Source of the DNA: Sanderia malayensis
Taxonomy: Eukaryota; Cnidaria; Scyphozoa; Semaeostomeae; Pelagiidae
Assembly: GCA_013076295.1 (NCBI GenBank)
Contig: RQOL01000876.1
Location: 3,782,001 to 3,846,000, forward strand
DNA: 64,000 bases
Direction: 5' to 3'
Made by a program: the position numbers and the translations under genes. Numbering within the stretch: position 1 is the first letter of the stretch; each line of letters starts with the position of its first letter. Below the pieces are notes generated by a model. The model saw only the letters and a list, made by a program, of their open reading frames with translations. It was not told where the DNA came from and searched no databases. Below are positions 13,251 through 27,102 of the stretch, one piece after another.

Positions 13251-14179
13251 GGTTGTTTTGGAGTTTAGCAATGCATTTTTTACGACAAAGGCCACTAGTT
13301 AGCAGAGACAAGGTAGGATGTTTTATGTATATAGTATGCAATTGTTCAATTCTTACGGATTAATTTCAAACCGCTTGCTACCTATTTACCGCGCGGCTTT
13401 GTATGCAAGTAAACGCGGTTAAAAAGAAGCATACATGTATGTATCTTTCCATTTTCAATTCATTGTCAAGTATGATGATTTGAGAAAGAATTACAACAGA
13501 TATTTACTATTAAAAGGAGAATAATATGAAGATGCACGTTATACATGAGGAACATTACGTTTTTGCGCCTCTTAAAGAGGTTTTTTGAAATATGAAAATA
13601 TCCAACGTGCCTAAAAGTACAGTGAAGGAATGCAAGCAAACTTTCCTTGTGATTAAATGTTTGTAGGTCTGTGAGCTCTGTTACTAATGAAATATTAAAA
13701 AAACATTATAGAATACCAATTAATGGTATAATATAACAGAAATTATGAGATTAAAGATTTTTGATCATTCTACGAAAAATGGTGGCACTTAATTCGGTGC
13801 ATCACAATCGAATACCCAGCAGAATATTTTATTTGCTATCGGATAAGAGCTTGCTGTGGGAGCTATGAATGTTTAGAAACTAATAATGCAATAAGGATGT
13901 GACATTTTAAATTCAATAATATGTTTGCATTTGCATAATTGTTCATTTTATCCACGGAAAGTGCTTTCGCTGGGGTCACTGAAGAGTGAAGACTAGGGTA
14001 ATACCATTTTTCATGATCTTCTACTTCTATCCCTCTTGATTTCCACACAACATGATGACTCTTCTTGGTTATTATAATTTCCAATATTCATATCCAGTCC
14101 AGATTACATCCTGGTATTTTGAAAATAAAAATCACGTAATCACTATTGTTATTATAATCGTCTCATTGCCTTCTGTATT
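13251..14179. other. Intergenic between convergent genes
   Basis: Spacer between the tail-to-tail 3' ends of the 5'-nucleotidase and PPP4R1 genes. A short GC-rich inverted repeat (ACCGCG near 13389 paired with CGCGGT near 13415) stands out; nothing else is recognisable. Confidence 0.6.
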
Positions 14180-17100
14180 CTATGTGCTCTGCAACTTTTG
14201 TATAATTTCGTTTATAACCTCCTCCACAATTCCTTCAGTTGATGGGTCTGTGTCATCTTCTTTAACTTCTTCAGCCAACCTTTCAACATTGCCTTCTTTA
14301 TTATTCTCATTGAGAACTATACTTTGCAGTTCTTCATTTTCATTGTCATTTTCAGGATTGTTCGTTATATTCAGTTGATCATCATTAGATTCTCTCGTTT
14401 GCTCACTTTCTTGCCCGTGAAAAACATTTCGATTATCTTCCAATGTTGATTGCTCCTCGACCATCGCAATTTTCTCCTCGTTCTCGGTTTTGTTATGATC
14501 ATGTTCCTTCTCTTCATCTTCCTGTTTATCATCTTCTTCGTCGGAAGATTTCTCCCCAAAATCATGTCTACAGTTGAATACATCATCATTAAATAGGTTG
14601 ACTTCTTTGAATGCTTTTCCACCGGCAAAAAATCGCACATCTTGATCGCTGTCTGCGCGTAATTTTTCCAGATCTTTCATTACAATTTCATACAATTCAT
14701 CATCCTCCGTTTTGCTTCGAAAAAATTCTGCAATAAAATACAAAATTCACACAATTAAGTGACATTTCACAGTAAAATACGTAGTTGAATATGAGAAAAA
14801 TATAATCAAAGACATATGTTTATTGTGTTACAGGAATTTTTCAAAGAAAACACAGTGAACTGACCTGATTCAGTAAATTTGCTCAATGTTTTGGCAGCAA
14901 CAATACGGACATTTGGAACAGTGTCGTTTGATAATCTCAGGATAATATTCAGAAAATCGTTCGCAAATTGACTTGGTTCTTCAGCATTCTCCTCCAAAAA
15001 TACTTGACAAATTTGAGCGCAACTGAAATGGACGAAATATCATCATCAAGTTACTTGTATAAAATTGTATAAAGTTAATTTGTTGAGGGATCTTTTAAAA
15101 AAATTATTCATCTGTGGATGAGTTTACGACGTGAAATTTGCATAACAAAGATTTAATTGATCTAACTTCGAACACTTGTTTGTTATTTGTTGAATTAGTT
15201 TTTTTGTTCTCGGGGTGGTTCTAATCACGTGACTCTGTAAATTGTGATTGAAGTAGCGTGACTCTGGTGGGTCACATTTTATGTAACACAACAAACACGT
15301 GAAGCAAAAGTAAAATTATTTCTGAAAATTTTGTTTGAATTTAAAGCCATTTCTGGATATAATTATGCTCTTATCTTGTGGTTTATCAACTGGAAAGTGT
15401 CTTTGAGATTTAGGGTTCATTATTGTTTACAAATATTGAAGAACATGGAATTTAAAATGGCTTTATTGAGTCAAATGAAATTTGGCAAGGCGGAGTTATT
15501 TTGAACAGAAATATCGCACTGAATTATTCCTGGTATGGCAGCTTCATTGGTGAGTCTTTTTTCACATTTTTACTTTTGTTATTTTGTGTATTGGGAAATT
15601 CATTGAAGTCGGGGTTATTTGAAGGCCGAAGTGAAATTTAAACTGAAAGGATTTTGAATAAATAAACCAAACAAATTGTTTTAAATTTTGGCTTGGAACA
15701 TGAACAGCAAACCTGTGCGATAAGATAATGCACAAAGCACATGCATTCTCTCTCGTAATGATGTTTTAAAATGCAGCCTCGATATCAACCAAAATAACTC
15801 ACGTTTTCCGTTTCACCCAGGTCTGTCGTGGTCCACTCATACAGGCAATGTCATTGACAAATTTCTTCACGTAGCTTTGGTTAGCCTCTTCAGAACTTCG
15901 AATAAATTTCAAAATAACTGCAAGCTGAAGGGAGAAGAAAAACAAAACTTTTGATTGAAAATTAGCAACTTTAAGTGATGTTTTCTTAATTGTCACCCCT
16001 TGGTGGTCGGTGGTTTGCGTTGATAAACACAATATGAAGTTATATGAGTTCAGGGGGTGGGTGCAGTTGAAATAAATTGACATTAATTAACAAGAAACAA
16101 ATAAATTACCAGACGGAAGGCCGATGATCTGACGTCAGCAACTTTATCACCAGATAATGAAATTGCAATTGGAAAAATATAGTCAATGATCTCATGAAAG
16201 TCATACAGTTGACATAGATTGATTAACTGCTCTGAAAGCTCTTGTCTAAATCTCCAGTTTCTCGTGTTGTCCGGATTCAAGAAGTCAGCGAAGTTTGGAA
16301 GGTAATCTTTCTGCAGGTCGCTCGGAAGAAGTTTAATGAAGTCATACAGATGCTTGAGCACGCCAATTCTCACCTTAATGAGAAAAAAATATGCATAAGG
16401 AGGATAATACGTTGGCCATGCTGAGATTGTGATAACGTGGAGATGAAAAGCTGATTGAAAATTTGGACTTTGCTAGTTGTGTGTGAAGAAACAGATGCAG
16501 CTGTGGATTATAGAGAATAGCTAGGTAGTGTGACCTTGAATGTCGTTTGCAAAACAAGTAGATATGCAGGTCGGTATGCGTGCAGTTCGTAATTGAATAT
16601 GCAAATTGAATGCTGTGATAAATCCTGGTGAATTATGGAATGGATTATGAACGAGGAACGTGAGTTTTTCTGATCGAAGAAGAAAATACCCGAGACCAAC
16701 CTCATCAAGATCTTTCAAGAAACCATTGAAAATTGGTATCAAATCGGTAACAGTTATGTCTTCACCCAGTACCAATGCAAGGTCGTGAATCGAAAAGGCC
16801 AATGTTCTTCTCACCTTCCACTGCAATAAAAAATGACATGATGTTCTTATTTGTTACATTGAAAAACTTTAGCACAGGCTTCATTGATAAGAAGAATGGC
16901 TGTTTTTTCTTTTACGGTATGAGCTTGCATGAATAAATCAAACGTTTGCTCCTTGTGAGAGATTATAGCGAATCATATCATGCTGTTTTCATATTAGTTG
17001 TATTGATTTCGAATGTTTATCTCCAGCATGGGCATTTAATTTCTGTACGCAGATGAAATGGTAATTTTTGAAAAAAACGCACAAACTACAATGCTGAAAT

Positions 17101-20100
17101 CTCTGGCGGATTAGACAGGCCTGAAGGATGTCAGCTCTGGATCTCAGAATTTTGGGATTAACGATAAGTAATTGAAGGAGATGGGTACAGAAAAAGAAAG
17201 TATAACATACGTGCAATGTGTTTATTACCTGCATATCAGATGCTAATAACTCATAGGTATCCTTCAAGCAATGCCAATTGTCCTTGCCAAGCGCCAACAC
17301 AGCGCCAGGGAAAGTAAATGCGCAGTGTCTTGCAAGTTCGGTATCAATAGTTTGTGCTTTAGTTGGCTCTGTCATTGAGATGTAGTGCTCCAGTAATGGC
17401 GGTGGAATAACATTCTGTGAAAAAAATAAGATAAATGTTAGAATATTTTCAATAAAAAACATCAGCGACTTTTTAAAAATATATACTGTGTGTTACTTCA
17501 ATAGAACAATGAATATGTTTTATAAACACCGATGAACGTTATCTTGCTCGCGTAAATCGAGTTGAACGTGAATAATGAATTGAGCACGGCATGTATTTGA
17601 GATAATTGCTTACCATCGTGTTCGAGCGAAAACATTTGAAATACGACAAAATTTTACAACTCAACGACATGAAAACTATCAGTTTCCAGTCAATAAATAT
17701 CAGACTACACACACACAGACACACGATCTGTTGTTCACAGAGGTTTTCAAGAAACCTCGACAGTAAAATCCTTCCATTGTGATGAATAATAAAAAGACTA
17801 AATCCCAGTTACCAAAATACTATGGCAACTCTCGGCCTAAAATTATTTACTCAAAGAAAGCTTTTCATCTGAAGCAACACCTAACGAAAATGCAACAAAC
17901 CACTCGAGATTTCATGCAAACAAAACCATTCACAAATTGCTGCACATAAATACAACACTGCATGAAGATGGCCAAACATTACACACTGCAACAATGCATG
18001 TCTGTTTGCAGATCTCGACGACAAAGGTTGCTGTTGGAGAAAAAGCTTATTTGAAACATAAGGCCAATATCCATGGCACAATTGGGATATACGAAAGCTC
18101 TATTCAAGTATTAATCCTTTGCTTTCATCCTTTCTAGTTTACGAGTGTTTAACCCATTAAATCTCAAGGTGGACTATGAGATTATAATAATAATTGTGTA
18201 TTAAAAAAATCAGCCAGCCATTGATTGAATGTGGGCTAAGCGAAATGATTATTATGATTATCACGAGAAGTAATGTGTTTGACGAATGTGGCAACGTAGC
18301 TATACCTGTATCAGGTTGAACAGCATCTTAATGCCATTTCTATACATTTCGCTCGAATCAGATGAGGTCAGACAAACCACTGAGTGAAAACATCGTAAAC
18401 AAGTGTGCTATCTTCACTTGAGATCACATATTCAACAGCTTTAATTTGAATTTCACAAAAATTTAGGATCAAAAGCTGCAGAAAGCTCTCATCATGAATA
18501 CCACCGCCGAAGAAGTTGCTGCGAGCTGACGAGATTTAGCTTCAAGAGGCCAGTTATTGAGTAGAAGATTCTCAGCAGACGAATTAGCGATGAGTCTCAA
18601 AATGACGCCGAACATGGAGCTCTTTAGAAAGGAATCATAGCTTATTTACGATTGTGCAAAGCGACCTGAATTTTGATTAGAGCACTTCCATAATTGAATT
18701 GAACACCTGTGCATGCATACTAATGCATACTAGTATGTGGCTAAATGAATTGAATGTGGCTGGTTGACCAACGATGCTTCTATTCAATAAGCGAGGCCCA
18801 TATTATTGCAATCATACAATCATTTGGTGACCTGCTTCATTCAAGGCATGTTATTGAAGCCTGCTCTATATCAGTACGACCAATAGATGTTTAGAGTTTG
18901 TGAAATTTTTATCAGAGAATATTTCAATGTGTGGTTTAGCATTGTCATGTTTCTATTCAAAACATATCATGGGACTTTGCAAGAGATTTGAAGAGAAAGC
19001 AAGATAAGACTCACGTTTTGGAGAAATAGGAGCAAAGAAGCACCCCTTTCCCAATCCAATATCCTAATCAGAGGTAGCAGTAATTTGGGTACCAAAGAAA
19101 TATACCTATGAAGAGAATCTGTTTTTTAAATACGAAGATTGACCAAAACATACCTGTGTTAGTGTCTGGCGTCGATCTTGCAGTGAGTTATCAGCGAACA
19201 TTTCTGAACAGTTTAAACTGATTTCATCTTCAATGTCGAAGTCGGAGAACGTGTCACTCAGTCGTTTTGATAAATAAATTACCTCATCTGGAAGATCTGC
19301 ATCTGTTATTTTCAAATCAGGCGGCGATGGATGTTTATTCACCGCCACGTGCTCATCTCTTTCTTGATTCATGCAAAGTAAATCCACATCTTCCAACGGT
19401 GGCAGTGGATTTTTCCAATATTGAAATGCATTGAATTCATCATCGTCTTTCCTCTGTGCATCTGTTTCAGTGGGATTTTTTCCAGATTCGTTGTTAACAA
19501 CGTCTGTTAAGTTTCCAAATGAACTGCTATCGTGATCTGCAGTTGCTTCACACTTGTCTGTTTTCTCACTCGTCACTCTATAATAAAATCACTCTGCATA
19601 ATCACATCGCATTACTTTCACTCTTAGCAAGCAATGCATAGCATATAATAAAGGCTACGGCATATACACACATATGCGTGTGTATCTATATATCTGTACC
19701 TTTCATTTCCTTCAGTGTTGTCTTCATCATTGCCTGTGCTTGAGAATTTGAGTTCAGACTCGCTTTCTGCTTCTTGTACTGTCGTCTTTGGACAGGGTTC
19801 GAGTCCATCTTCGGTTACTTCAAAGCCGGTTAGATTGGGCTCGGCAAAAGTCGAGATGAATTGGCCTAATGCTTGATAGGCGGCCATTTGTACCTGCAAA
19901 ATCATTGCTCATAATTGAAAGACTGACAAAAAGTAGAACATGATACTCAGTGACGTTTCTTGTGACGGCTGCGCATAACTAGTCAACCTTCTTGTCATGC
20001 AATGCATAGTAATATAGTTACTGTGGAAGATCAAGATGATGAACGCTATTTTATTTATTCGCTGATTCAAGTCTTAATGCCTTACCCATCTCGAGGTATC

Positions 20101-23100
20101 ACTGAGCAACTGCACGAATAGAGGCGCAAGCATTTCGTATCTTGTGTCTTTTGTGCAGGATTCTGATACAGCCATGAATGTTTCGGCACAAGACTGAAAA
20201 AAAAATGCTCATCTGTAATTTCCTGAACATTCATTACATGAAAGGTATCTGTTTTCTTAAATAAGAGGCTGAGAAATATAATTATTAATCATACTTTTCT
20301 GACACCCCAGACTTTATCCCCGCACAAGGCCGCAAACAGAGACAACTGAAAGGAAAATGTTTCACTGTTGAGTTACGTGTCATGCCTAGTGTGTGCTTTT
20401 GAACAACTACATATTACAGCGAAAGAAGAGAAGTTTTTCGGAAATAATTACCAATGCTTTCTCCGTAACGTCTTGGCCAAGAACATTGGCAATGTCCCCA
20501 AAATTGGATGCGCATTCCTTTCTTATATGGAACAATGGATCAGAACAGAGGTCTCCGAATCTTTTCAGGAACAACCGTTCTGTGATATCAGCACCAACTG
20601 ATATTGTTATTCTTGTCATGAGCTGGAATACAAGACAAAGACATTACCCCCGGAAAACTAGCACTTCGCATTGACATCAATGTTATAAATGGTTCGTTCG
20701 GGGTGGGCAGTGTGGCTTACAGTGACAGCTTCGGTCCGGAAATCATCGCCACTATCCGGTTCGGTTAATTGAATGAGAACTGGACAAACTTGTTTTTCAA
20801 CATCATCCCTTGTGATCAGCGCATGCTCAATCAACTGCAGAAGAGCGCCCTGGCTCGATTTTCGAACCTGAAAATGGAGTAGGCACAAAGTTGTTTTGAG
20901 TCGTGCGTTATTAAACAATAGACAAGAAATGTGTGCAAGCAATAGAGGTAAGAAAAATGCATTCAAAATTCAATCTTCAAGCCATCGCCCCCTCTTTTTT
21001 CAACGTGTGTTGTTGTAAATTTAAAAAAAAAAACAGTTATAGTTAATTTCATCGAGGGAGGACACGACGCTCAAACGGAGCAGAATAGCCGCTTTGGGAA
21101 AGAGAACAGCTTTTGGTTTTCAGTGTGTGAAAATAGAATTAATAATTAAAAACAGAAACAGTAATCGCACGTGTGTTTTTAAAATATCACAAGTGAGAGA
21201 CATAAGCTACTTCATATGCAGCAATCTATTTCTATGTCTGAACGACTATTCTTCATGACAGAATATCATCATATCTGATTATCTCTGCAAATTGTTGGTA
21301 GGAAAAGCAATGAAATTCAAAGGCTTACTGACGCATGGAGGTTGTACGAACCTGGTTGTGTTGATCGGTCAGATATCTGACAATGATTGGTAGAATGTAA
21401 TTTGGAATGGCATCGACACCAAATGGAAGATCGGACACAACAATGCAAACAGAGGGAAGTTGCTCTACTAACTCAGCTCTGACGGATGGCTCTGGAAAGC
21501 AATGCAAATGATAAGACATATAGTACTGGGGTTAGTTATTGACAATGGAGGAAATCGTAAAGAGGAAGGTAGAGATGAGAGGAGAAGATAAAATGTTACC
21601 GATATCGTTGGCAAGATGATGAATAATTTGCATGACAGCATGACAATCGCTTTCCTTCGTCACAGTTTGCATTGTTTCGACAACATTTCGTGCCACCATT
21701 TGCCTGATGAAAATATCGGACGATGTTACAACATTTAGACATTTTATATAAAGTATAGCTACACCATTCGAGATAAATTATTTCTGAGTCTTTTTCCATT
21801 TTTATTCTTAAATTTCCATTGACAATTTTTAAGTCTCGGTATTCTTTTACATTACTTTTGTGAAAAAATCGACAAGAACGCAAAGTACAGCGAAATGATT
21901 ACTTCTATCTCTTTTACCGATATAATTGATTTTGGCTCGAAAAGGAGATGGTTTTGATATAATACAAGATTGCATGTATCAAAGAAAAACATAAAATGTT
22001 AATCGATTGATCAAAAGAATCTTTCAACTGAAAAAAACCCAAATAAAATACTTCAAAGGCTGGTGCGTCTGAGAACGCCAAAGTATAATAACTACAATCT
22101 ATGAAGAATTGTTGTTAAAATTTGCTTATCTGATACCTTTGTCGTTTTGCAAAAGACACGCAATTTCTTTCAACTATTTGGTAGAAATTGATTTTCATGA
22201 TGATTGAAGTAAAGAACAAACGTTTATAAAAATCGGAACTGCTGAATCAAGGCACGTCACAACGCCAAGGAGAACTTTAGCGCCTGAGTGCGGCCGGCAA
22301 TTGATGAATTTATTTACTAAAACATCCATCCCAGCATGACGTGAAATACAAAGAACAGGTGATAAGAAGAACACCATTACATGAGCATATATTTTAAGAA
22401 CACTACACAATCTGCCTGCAAGCAATGTGGCAAAGTCAATAGAAAAATTCCCTGAGCTCATCATTATAACAACACAATTGATGCATGGTAAAACTTCTGC
22501 TTACTTGAAGAAACACACTAATGCACAATGCAAGTGCATCTTGTATTTATACAGTGTTAGTTCTAATCAAACTTTAAAACCAGAATTTGTGGCACAAAGT
22601 TATTTGAAATTTTCATACCAAATATACAGTCAAATCTGCATAGTTCGAACTCGTGTAATTCAAAACCTATCTAATGTGAACGAAATTCTCTGTCCCTTCA
22701 AGGACCACTAATGAGTCAATTCTTATAAAACAAACCTCTATAATTCGAACTTTTTGTAATTCGAACATTTTGACACTTCCTCAGGCCGTTCGAATTAGAC
22801 AGAGTTGACTGTAGCACATTAAACCTGCACATTAATTGATTATTTAAGCTCAATACTTGGCTATATTTCATCAATGTTTTCTTATTTACAGGGTTAAGAA
22901 AATGCATCAACATCACTGAAGCATTGACTGTTATAAAGTAAATGGAGTTGGATATATGTTTTCATTAAAATGTGCATAATCAATGAAAACTTTAACTATT
23001 TTCTATGCATAAAATTATCACTCTTATCAACAAATCGTTTACACCTAAAAAGTTAAGAACTTTGTGTTTCATGAAGTAGGAGCTTCATAAAACCCTTGGA

Positions 23101-24020
23101 CACAGGATTTCATCTTTAATAAAACCACACAAACAAACCAACAAATTACCTTGTAAAGATATTCTCACTAACACAATACTTCTTCATCTTGTCAATTGGA
23201 CTTAAAAGATCATCTGGGTTTACTTGGTCAAGTATAGATGGTTCGTAATATCCTAAAACAGAAACATCTCTTCCATTAGATAAATGATTTTCCATTACAA
23301 AGCATAGCTGAAATAAATTTCAGGCTCAACAAAAGTACACCTGCAGAAGCACCGATAATGTTATTTGTTGCGGACCAAGCCCCGTGTTTTGAATCAAACC
23401 TGACAATTTTTTGCACTTAGAAAGTGCACCTGAGTGAAGATAGCAAATTGTTGACACTTTACACTTGGCTATATATAAACATTGCATACTCAACATCTCA
23501 AGGGGGGAGTGCCACACTCTCCAGTCTGAAGTAAAAGCTACAAACCTTCTGAAAAATATATTTTGTGAGATGTAGAAGATAAATAGCAGACAAATTCCCG
23601 TAGAACTTACAATAGTACCACTAGGATTATGCATACACACTGAGACAAACATGTGTTGTACCTATGGATCGTAGTAAATGACCTAACCAACAGTTATATT
23701 GCATCCGAAATTGCCTAGTTTATTTATACTATAGAGCCCCAGCAATCCCAGCGAATACGCAAAGTTTTCCAATTTTTCGAAAATCATTACAACTTACCAT
23801 TACTGTCGTAATCGTTTTGGTCGTCATCTTGCTCATCTCCTCTGTATCCAGGCAGAATAGAACTTATGTCTTTAATAATAAAAGAAATATTCTTAAAATA
23901 ATGCCAAATTAACAAAAAAATTTAGTAACTCACAATCTATCGTTTGACTTGCATAGTGATCGAAACTACTGAGATAAAGTAATAGATAGGCTGTGTCGAA
24001 GCAAATAACTCACCCGCCAT
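14180..24020 (-). CDS. PPP4R1: Protein phosphatase 4 regulatory subunit 1
   Basis: Seventeen exons, 5' to 3': 24014-24020, 23798-23869, 23150-23252, 21600-21703, 21352-21491, 20721-20867, 20452-20622, 20295-20345, 20086-20193, 19700-19893, 19154-19577, 17229-17414, 16701-16820, 16110-16373, 15803-15924, 14865-15022, 14180-14727. They total exactly 973 codons (972 residues), close to the vertebrate length. The product is a HEAT-repeat scaffold of the PP4 complex. Matches run along the whole protein: SENIFTRQMVAR, IEPSVRAELVEQLP, PIIVRYLTDQHNQVRKSSQ, QVCPVLIQLTEPDSGDD, then an acidic linker (exon 19154-19577), LEHYISMTEPTKAQTIDTEL, WKVRRTLAFSIHDLA and IPIFNGFLKDLDEVRIGVLK. The acidic C-terminal tail is longer and less conserved. 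The first coding exon is only seven nucleotides (ATGGCGG). The intron 17415-19153 is the largest. Confidence 0.95.
22627..22811. mobile_element. pogo-like MITE (185 bp) in a PPP4R1 intron
   Basis: Begins CAGTCAAATCTGCATAGTTC and ends AGACAGAGTTGACTG, flanked by TA on each side (22625-22626, 22812-22813). Both ends contain a GTTCGAA block in inverted orientation. Its left end and the inverted right end of the element at 2704-2983 are nearly the same, so the two belong to one family. No coding capacity. Confidence 0.75.
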
Positions 24021-24855
24021 CTTGAAAAAGGCTGATCGGTTTAAAGAAAATGTTCAAACCTATTCCGGTCCTTTTGCCCTGCGGCTTATTTAAAAAGAAA
24101 ATTAAGGTATGCGCTAAATAATACAATTTTCAGAAGGTGCAGCGCCACTACCAGAAGTCGATGTATCGAGCAAAAATGCGATAATTCACACAGACTGTTT
24201 TGTAATATGAACACGAAATGTTATCAGTGTTACTTGGCCAGCAATCCAAGATCAAAATTGTCATTTGTAAATAATAAAATTGATGACCGTGTGGTAGAAA
24301 ATGTGAGTGAATGAAACAAAAAATTTCCAATGATATACAATGTTGTGGTAGGCTGTGCGTCGGTAAATGCAGACAAAAACAGAAAACACAAACATCAACA
24401 ACTTTGATTTTTCTGACCAGGGATTAAAATGATCCAGACTTGACTCAACTGATTCGCTTTCGGAAGACACGACAAAAAGTGCGGCCGCACCTTATATTAC
24501 CCGGCCGCGCTTTTTGCCGGGTAATATAAGGTAACTTTTAATCTTTTTCTAAAAAAAAAGATTAAAAGTTCGGGGCATCAGGACATTCTTACATGAAGTC
24601 CTTACCAGTAGAAGCCGCAAATAAAAGATGTGCCCGCATATTTCTCCGCGTTTTTTTCCAAAAACGCGGGACATTTTCCAAACCAACCGCGGTAGTTTGG
24701 TCATATCAGCATGAAATGGTACAATTAAATACACAGTACAAAAACCACATATATGTTGAAAATTAAAACTACCCTTACAAAGAATATGTGTCTGAACCTG
24801 AAAGTTCTAAATTTAAGATGTGATATATTTAAAGAATTTTTTTATTCCATATTTA
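24021..24855. other. Spacer between PPP4R1 and STX16 with hairpin cluster
   Basis: Upstream region of PPP4R1 and downstream region of STX16. It contains three closely spaced near-perfect hairpins, described separately, and no gene. Confidence 0.6.
24489..24669. repeat. Three successive hairpins
   Basis: Hairpin 1: ACCTTATATTACCCGGC (24489-24505) is exactly complementary to 24516-24532 with a 10-nt loop. Hairpin 2 follows at once: AACTTTTAATCTTTTT (24533-24548) against 24555-24570 with a 6-nt loop. Hairpin 3: CCGCGTTTTT (24646-24655) against 24660-24669. Hairpins 1 and 2 are perfect over 17 and 16 bp. A NotI-type palindrome GCGGCCGC (24481-24488) abuts hairpin 1. They may be remnants of fold-back transposons or a replication-generated palindrome. 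Confidence 0.8.
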
Positions 24856-27102
24856 TTATTTTGCCTTTGTTATCACAAGAGTAATGAGCATGATGATCAA
24901 AGCTACTGCAAGAAATAATATACACAACATCTTTCTGGAGCTTTTCTGGTGTTTTTCACCCTAAAACAGAAAAAGCAAAAATAGGTTTGATAAGAATTAC
25001 TGTTAAACTGTCATTAAAATAAAAAGTCACAGGTTGAACGCTTACTTTTTTAAGTTGTTCTAGACCTTTTTCGACTTGCACAGAAGCTTGCTCAACATTG
25101 TAATCAATTCTATCAAGAATGGTACCCTGCAAAAGTTATCAAATATACATGAAGTTCAGTTATGCTTGTCAGGGCATAATCTTCAATGAATTGACTAGAG
25201 AAGGGCAAGAGATTTCATGTAAAATAATCACAGTACCTGGTCTATTATCATGACAGAAAGGTCTTTAAAAATTTCGTTGAGATCATAGATTGACTTTACA
25301 ATATGTTGGATCTCTTTCTCTCGCTGATCAATCATCAAAGAATCTTGTTCAACTTGGTGAAGCTGGGCTGTTGTGAAGCCCTGTTGGATGAAATTAAGAC
25401 ACATTTAATAAGAAAACCCATCCACTGACTAAAGATACAACCACAAGCAATTTTAATTCCTCCACTCAGAGTGAGTCCTTACCTTGTCGTAGAGTTCATC
25501 AACATCTTGATCGTTGTCTAAGAATGAATTTTGTGTGTCAAGGATTCCAGTGTTTAAGAATTGCTGTGCTGTCTCCTCTCGGTTTTTTAAGCCTAAAACC
25601 CAAATCAATTGAATAATAGAAACGAGAGTCATTGAGCTAGTAAATTAATCGTTAACAGGGCATACTTGTAAATTCTCTTTTTGGCCCCCTCTCTTATTAG
25701 CCCCCCGTCCTATAAACCACCTTCAAAGTGATTAAATGCAATAAGCCCCCTGAGGAGCTTAAAAGAGAATTCACAGTAAATCATGCATCACAAAATCATA
25801 GGTGAACCAGATTAACAAAATGCTAGGCTTACGTTTTAAATATGTTGACTGTGCTTTCTTGAAATTTTGAGACAAATCTTGCACCATGGAAGCTAGGTAT
25901 GACACAACATTTTTGACAATAATTTGTTCTGATTTGATTGCGCCTTTACTACGGGCATTTATTCCGTGAATCAGCCTCTGACATTGATGAAACATCTGTG
26001 TATGGACAATGAAAAGTACTGACATCAGAATTCTCAAAAACTCTTAAATAATAATCTTATATAATTGTAAGATTGATATGATAAAACTTACTACTACAGG
26101 ACTGGCACGCACTGCCAATCCCTAAGAGCTACTTTAAAAGCATTACAATAGGATACAATAGAATAGATAATAGAAAGAACTTTCTGAAACAACTTACTTG
26201 AGTGATTTCTTGTGTTGTTATTTCGATGACGTGTTCTTTGTCAATGTCTTCATCCAATGTTGGTCTGTTAAGATGCGAGTCGTGCAATACTGACAAATCT
26301 TTAACTACGAAAATGGTCAGAACAAACCCATCAAACCTTGATACAACAGGCAGCAATGAGCACTTGCAAAGGTTCAGGTTTCAAGGAACATGAGACAAAC
26401 GTAGAGAAACTTACTTCTTTGTTTGATTTTAGATATGTCGTATTGAACCTAAAAATAAAAATAGTGTTTGTAAATGCTGCATTTTCACTAAAACCTGTTA
26501 AGTTCAGAGCTTTTACAAAATTTTATTACAATGAAAAATAAGGAAATGAAATTTACTTCTTCTACACTGTCCACCCTGTAATATGAAAAATATTCATAAA
26601 TGTATGATGGGAACAATTCATTTAAGCAAATTATAAGATGTTCAAAATATATCGTTATATAACCACTTTTAAATCTTGTGAACCAAACCTGGTTATATCT
26701 CTGGATAAATGCAAATTTAGAATCCATTACTTACCACTGGGGTGGCAAGCTTGATAAACCTCCCCTTTCATATCCAACTTCAATATCATGACTATCAACC
26801 AATGCAACTGTGTCATCCTGTGGCATGGAAACATAAAACTACACAGCATTAGATTAAAGAACTGACCAACAAAACAAAGAAATGCAAAATAATACAATTT
26901 CTCCATGCAAACTAGCTGAGGAAGTTATTCATAGACTAGTTTAGCTTCTCTTTGTTTTTAGTCCGTTATAATGCTTTGTGGAATTCGTTTTTGTTTACGA
27001 TCAACTCACCGATCTGAAATGATCTGACACACTACTTCCTTTGTGATGAATTGCAATGTTACGAAAGTTGTTGAAAGTTTGAGTTAAATTCCTTGTCGCC
27101 AT
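24856..27102 (-). CDS. STX16: Syntaxin-16 (Qa-SNARE of the trans-Golgi)
   Basis: Ten exons: 27010-27102, 26735-26817, 26557-26575, 26415-26448, 26198-26304, 25833-25995, 25483-25592, 25237-25380, 25046-25126, 24856-24960, giving 312 residues. Syntaxin-16 drives fusion of early-endosome-derived vesicles with the trans-Golgi network. The N-terminus [15 protein letters not shown] matches the start of animal syntaxin-16 (an Sly1/VPS45-type N-peptide). The Habc region contains [14 protein letters not shown] and [12 protein letters not shown]. The SNARE helix runs from about residue 196, with the zero-layer glutamine in [18 protein letters not shown] single C-terminal hydrophobic anchor ([20 protein letters not shown]) ends in a short lysine tail. 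One internal exon is only 19 nt. Confidence 0.96.
25663..25778. mobile_element. Short fold-back element in a STX16 intron
   Basis: The left end TACTTGTAAATTCTCTTTTT and right end AAAAGAGAATTCACAGTA form an imperfect inverted repeat around a core of C-run blocks (TTAGCCCCCC, ATAAGCCCCC). Similar 'ATAAGCCCCC' strings occur inside the hAT element (near 28365) and, inverted, near 34770-34850. About 116 bp, non-coding; the family is not assigned. Confidence 0.5.

Noticed and set aside
14371..14640. Minus-strand frame overlapping the end of PPP4R1
   Set aside because: Out-of-frame shadow of the acidic C-terminal exon of PPP4R1.
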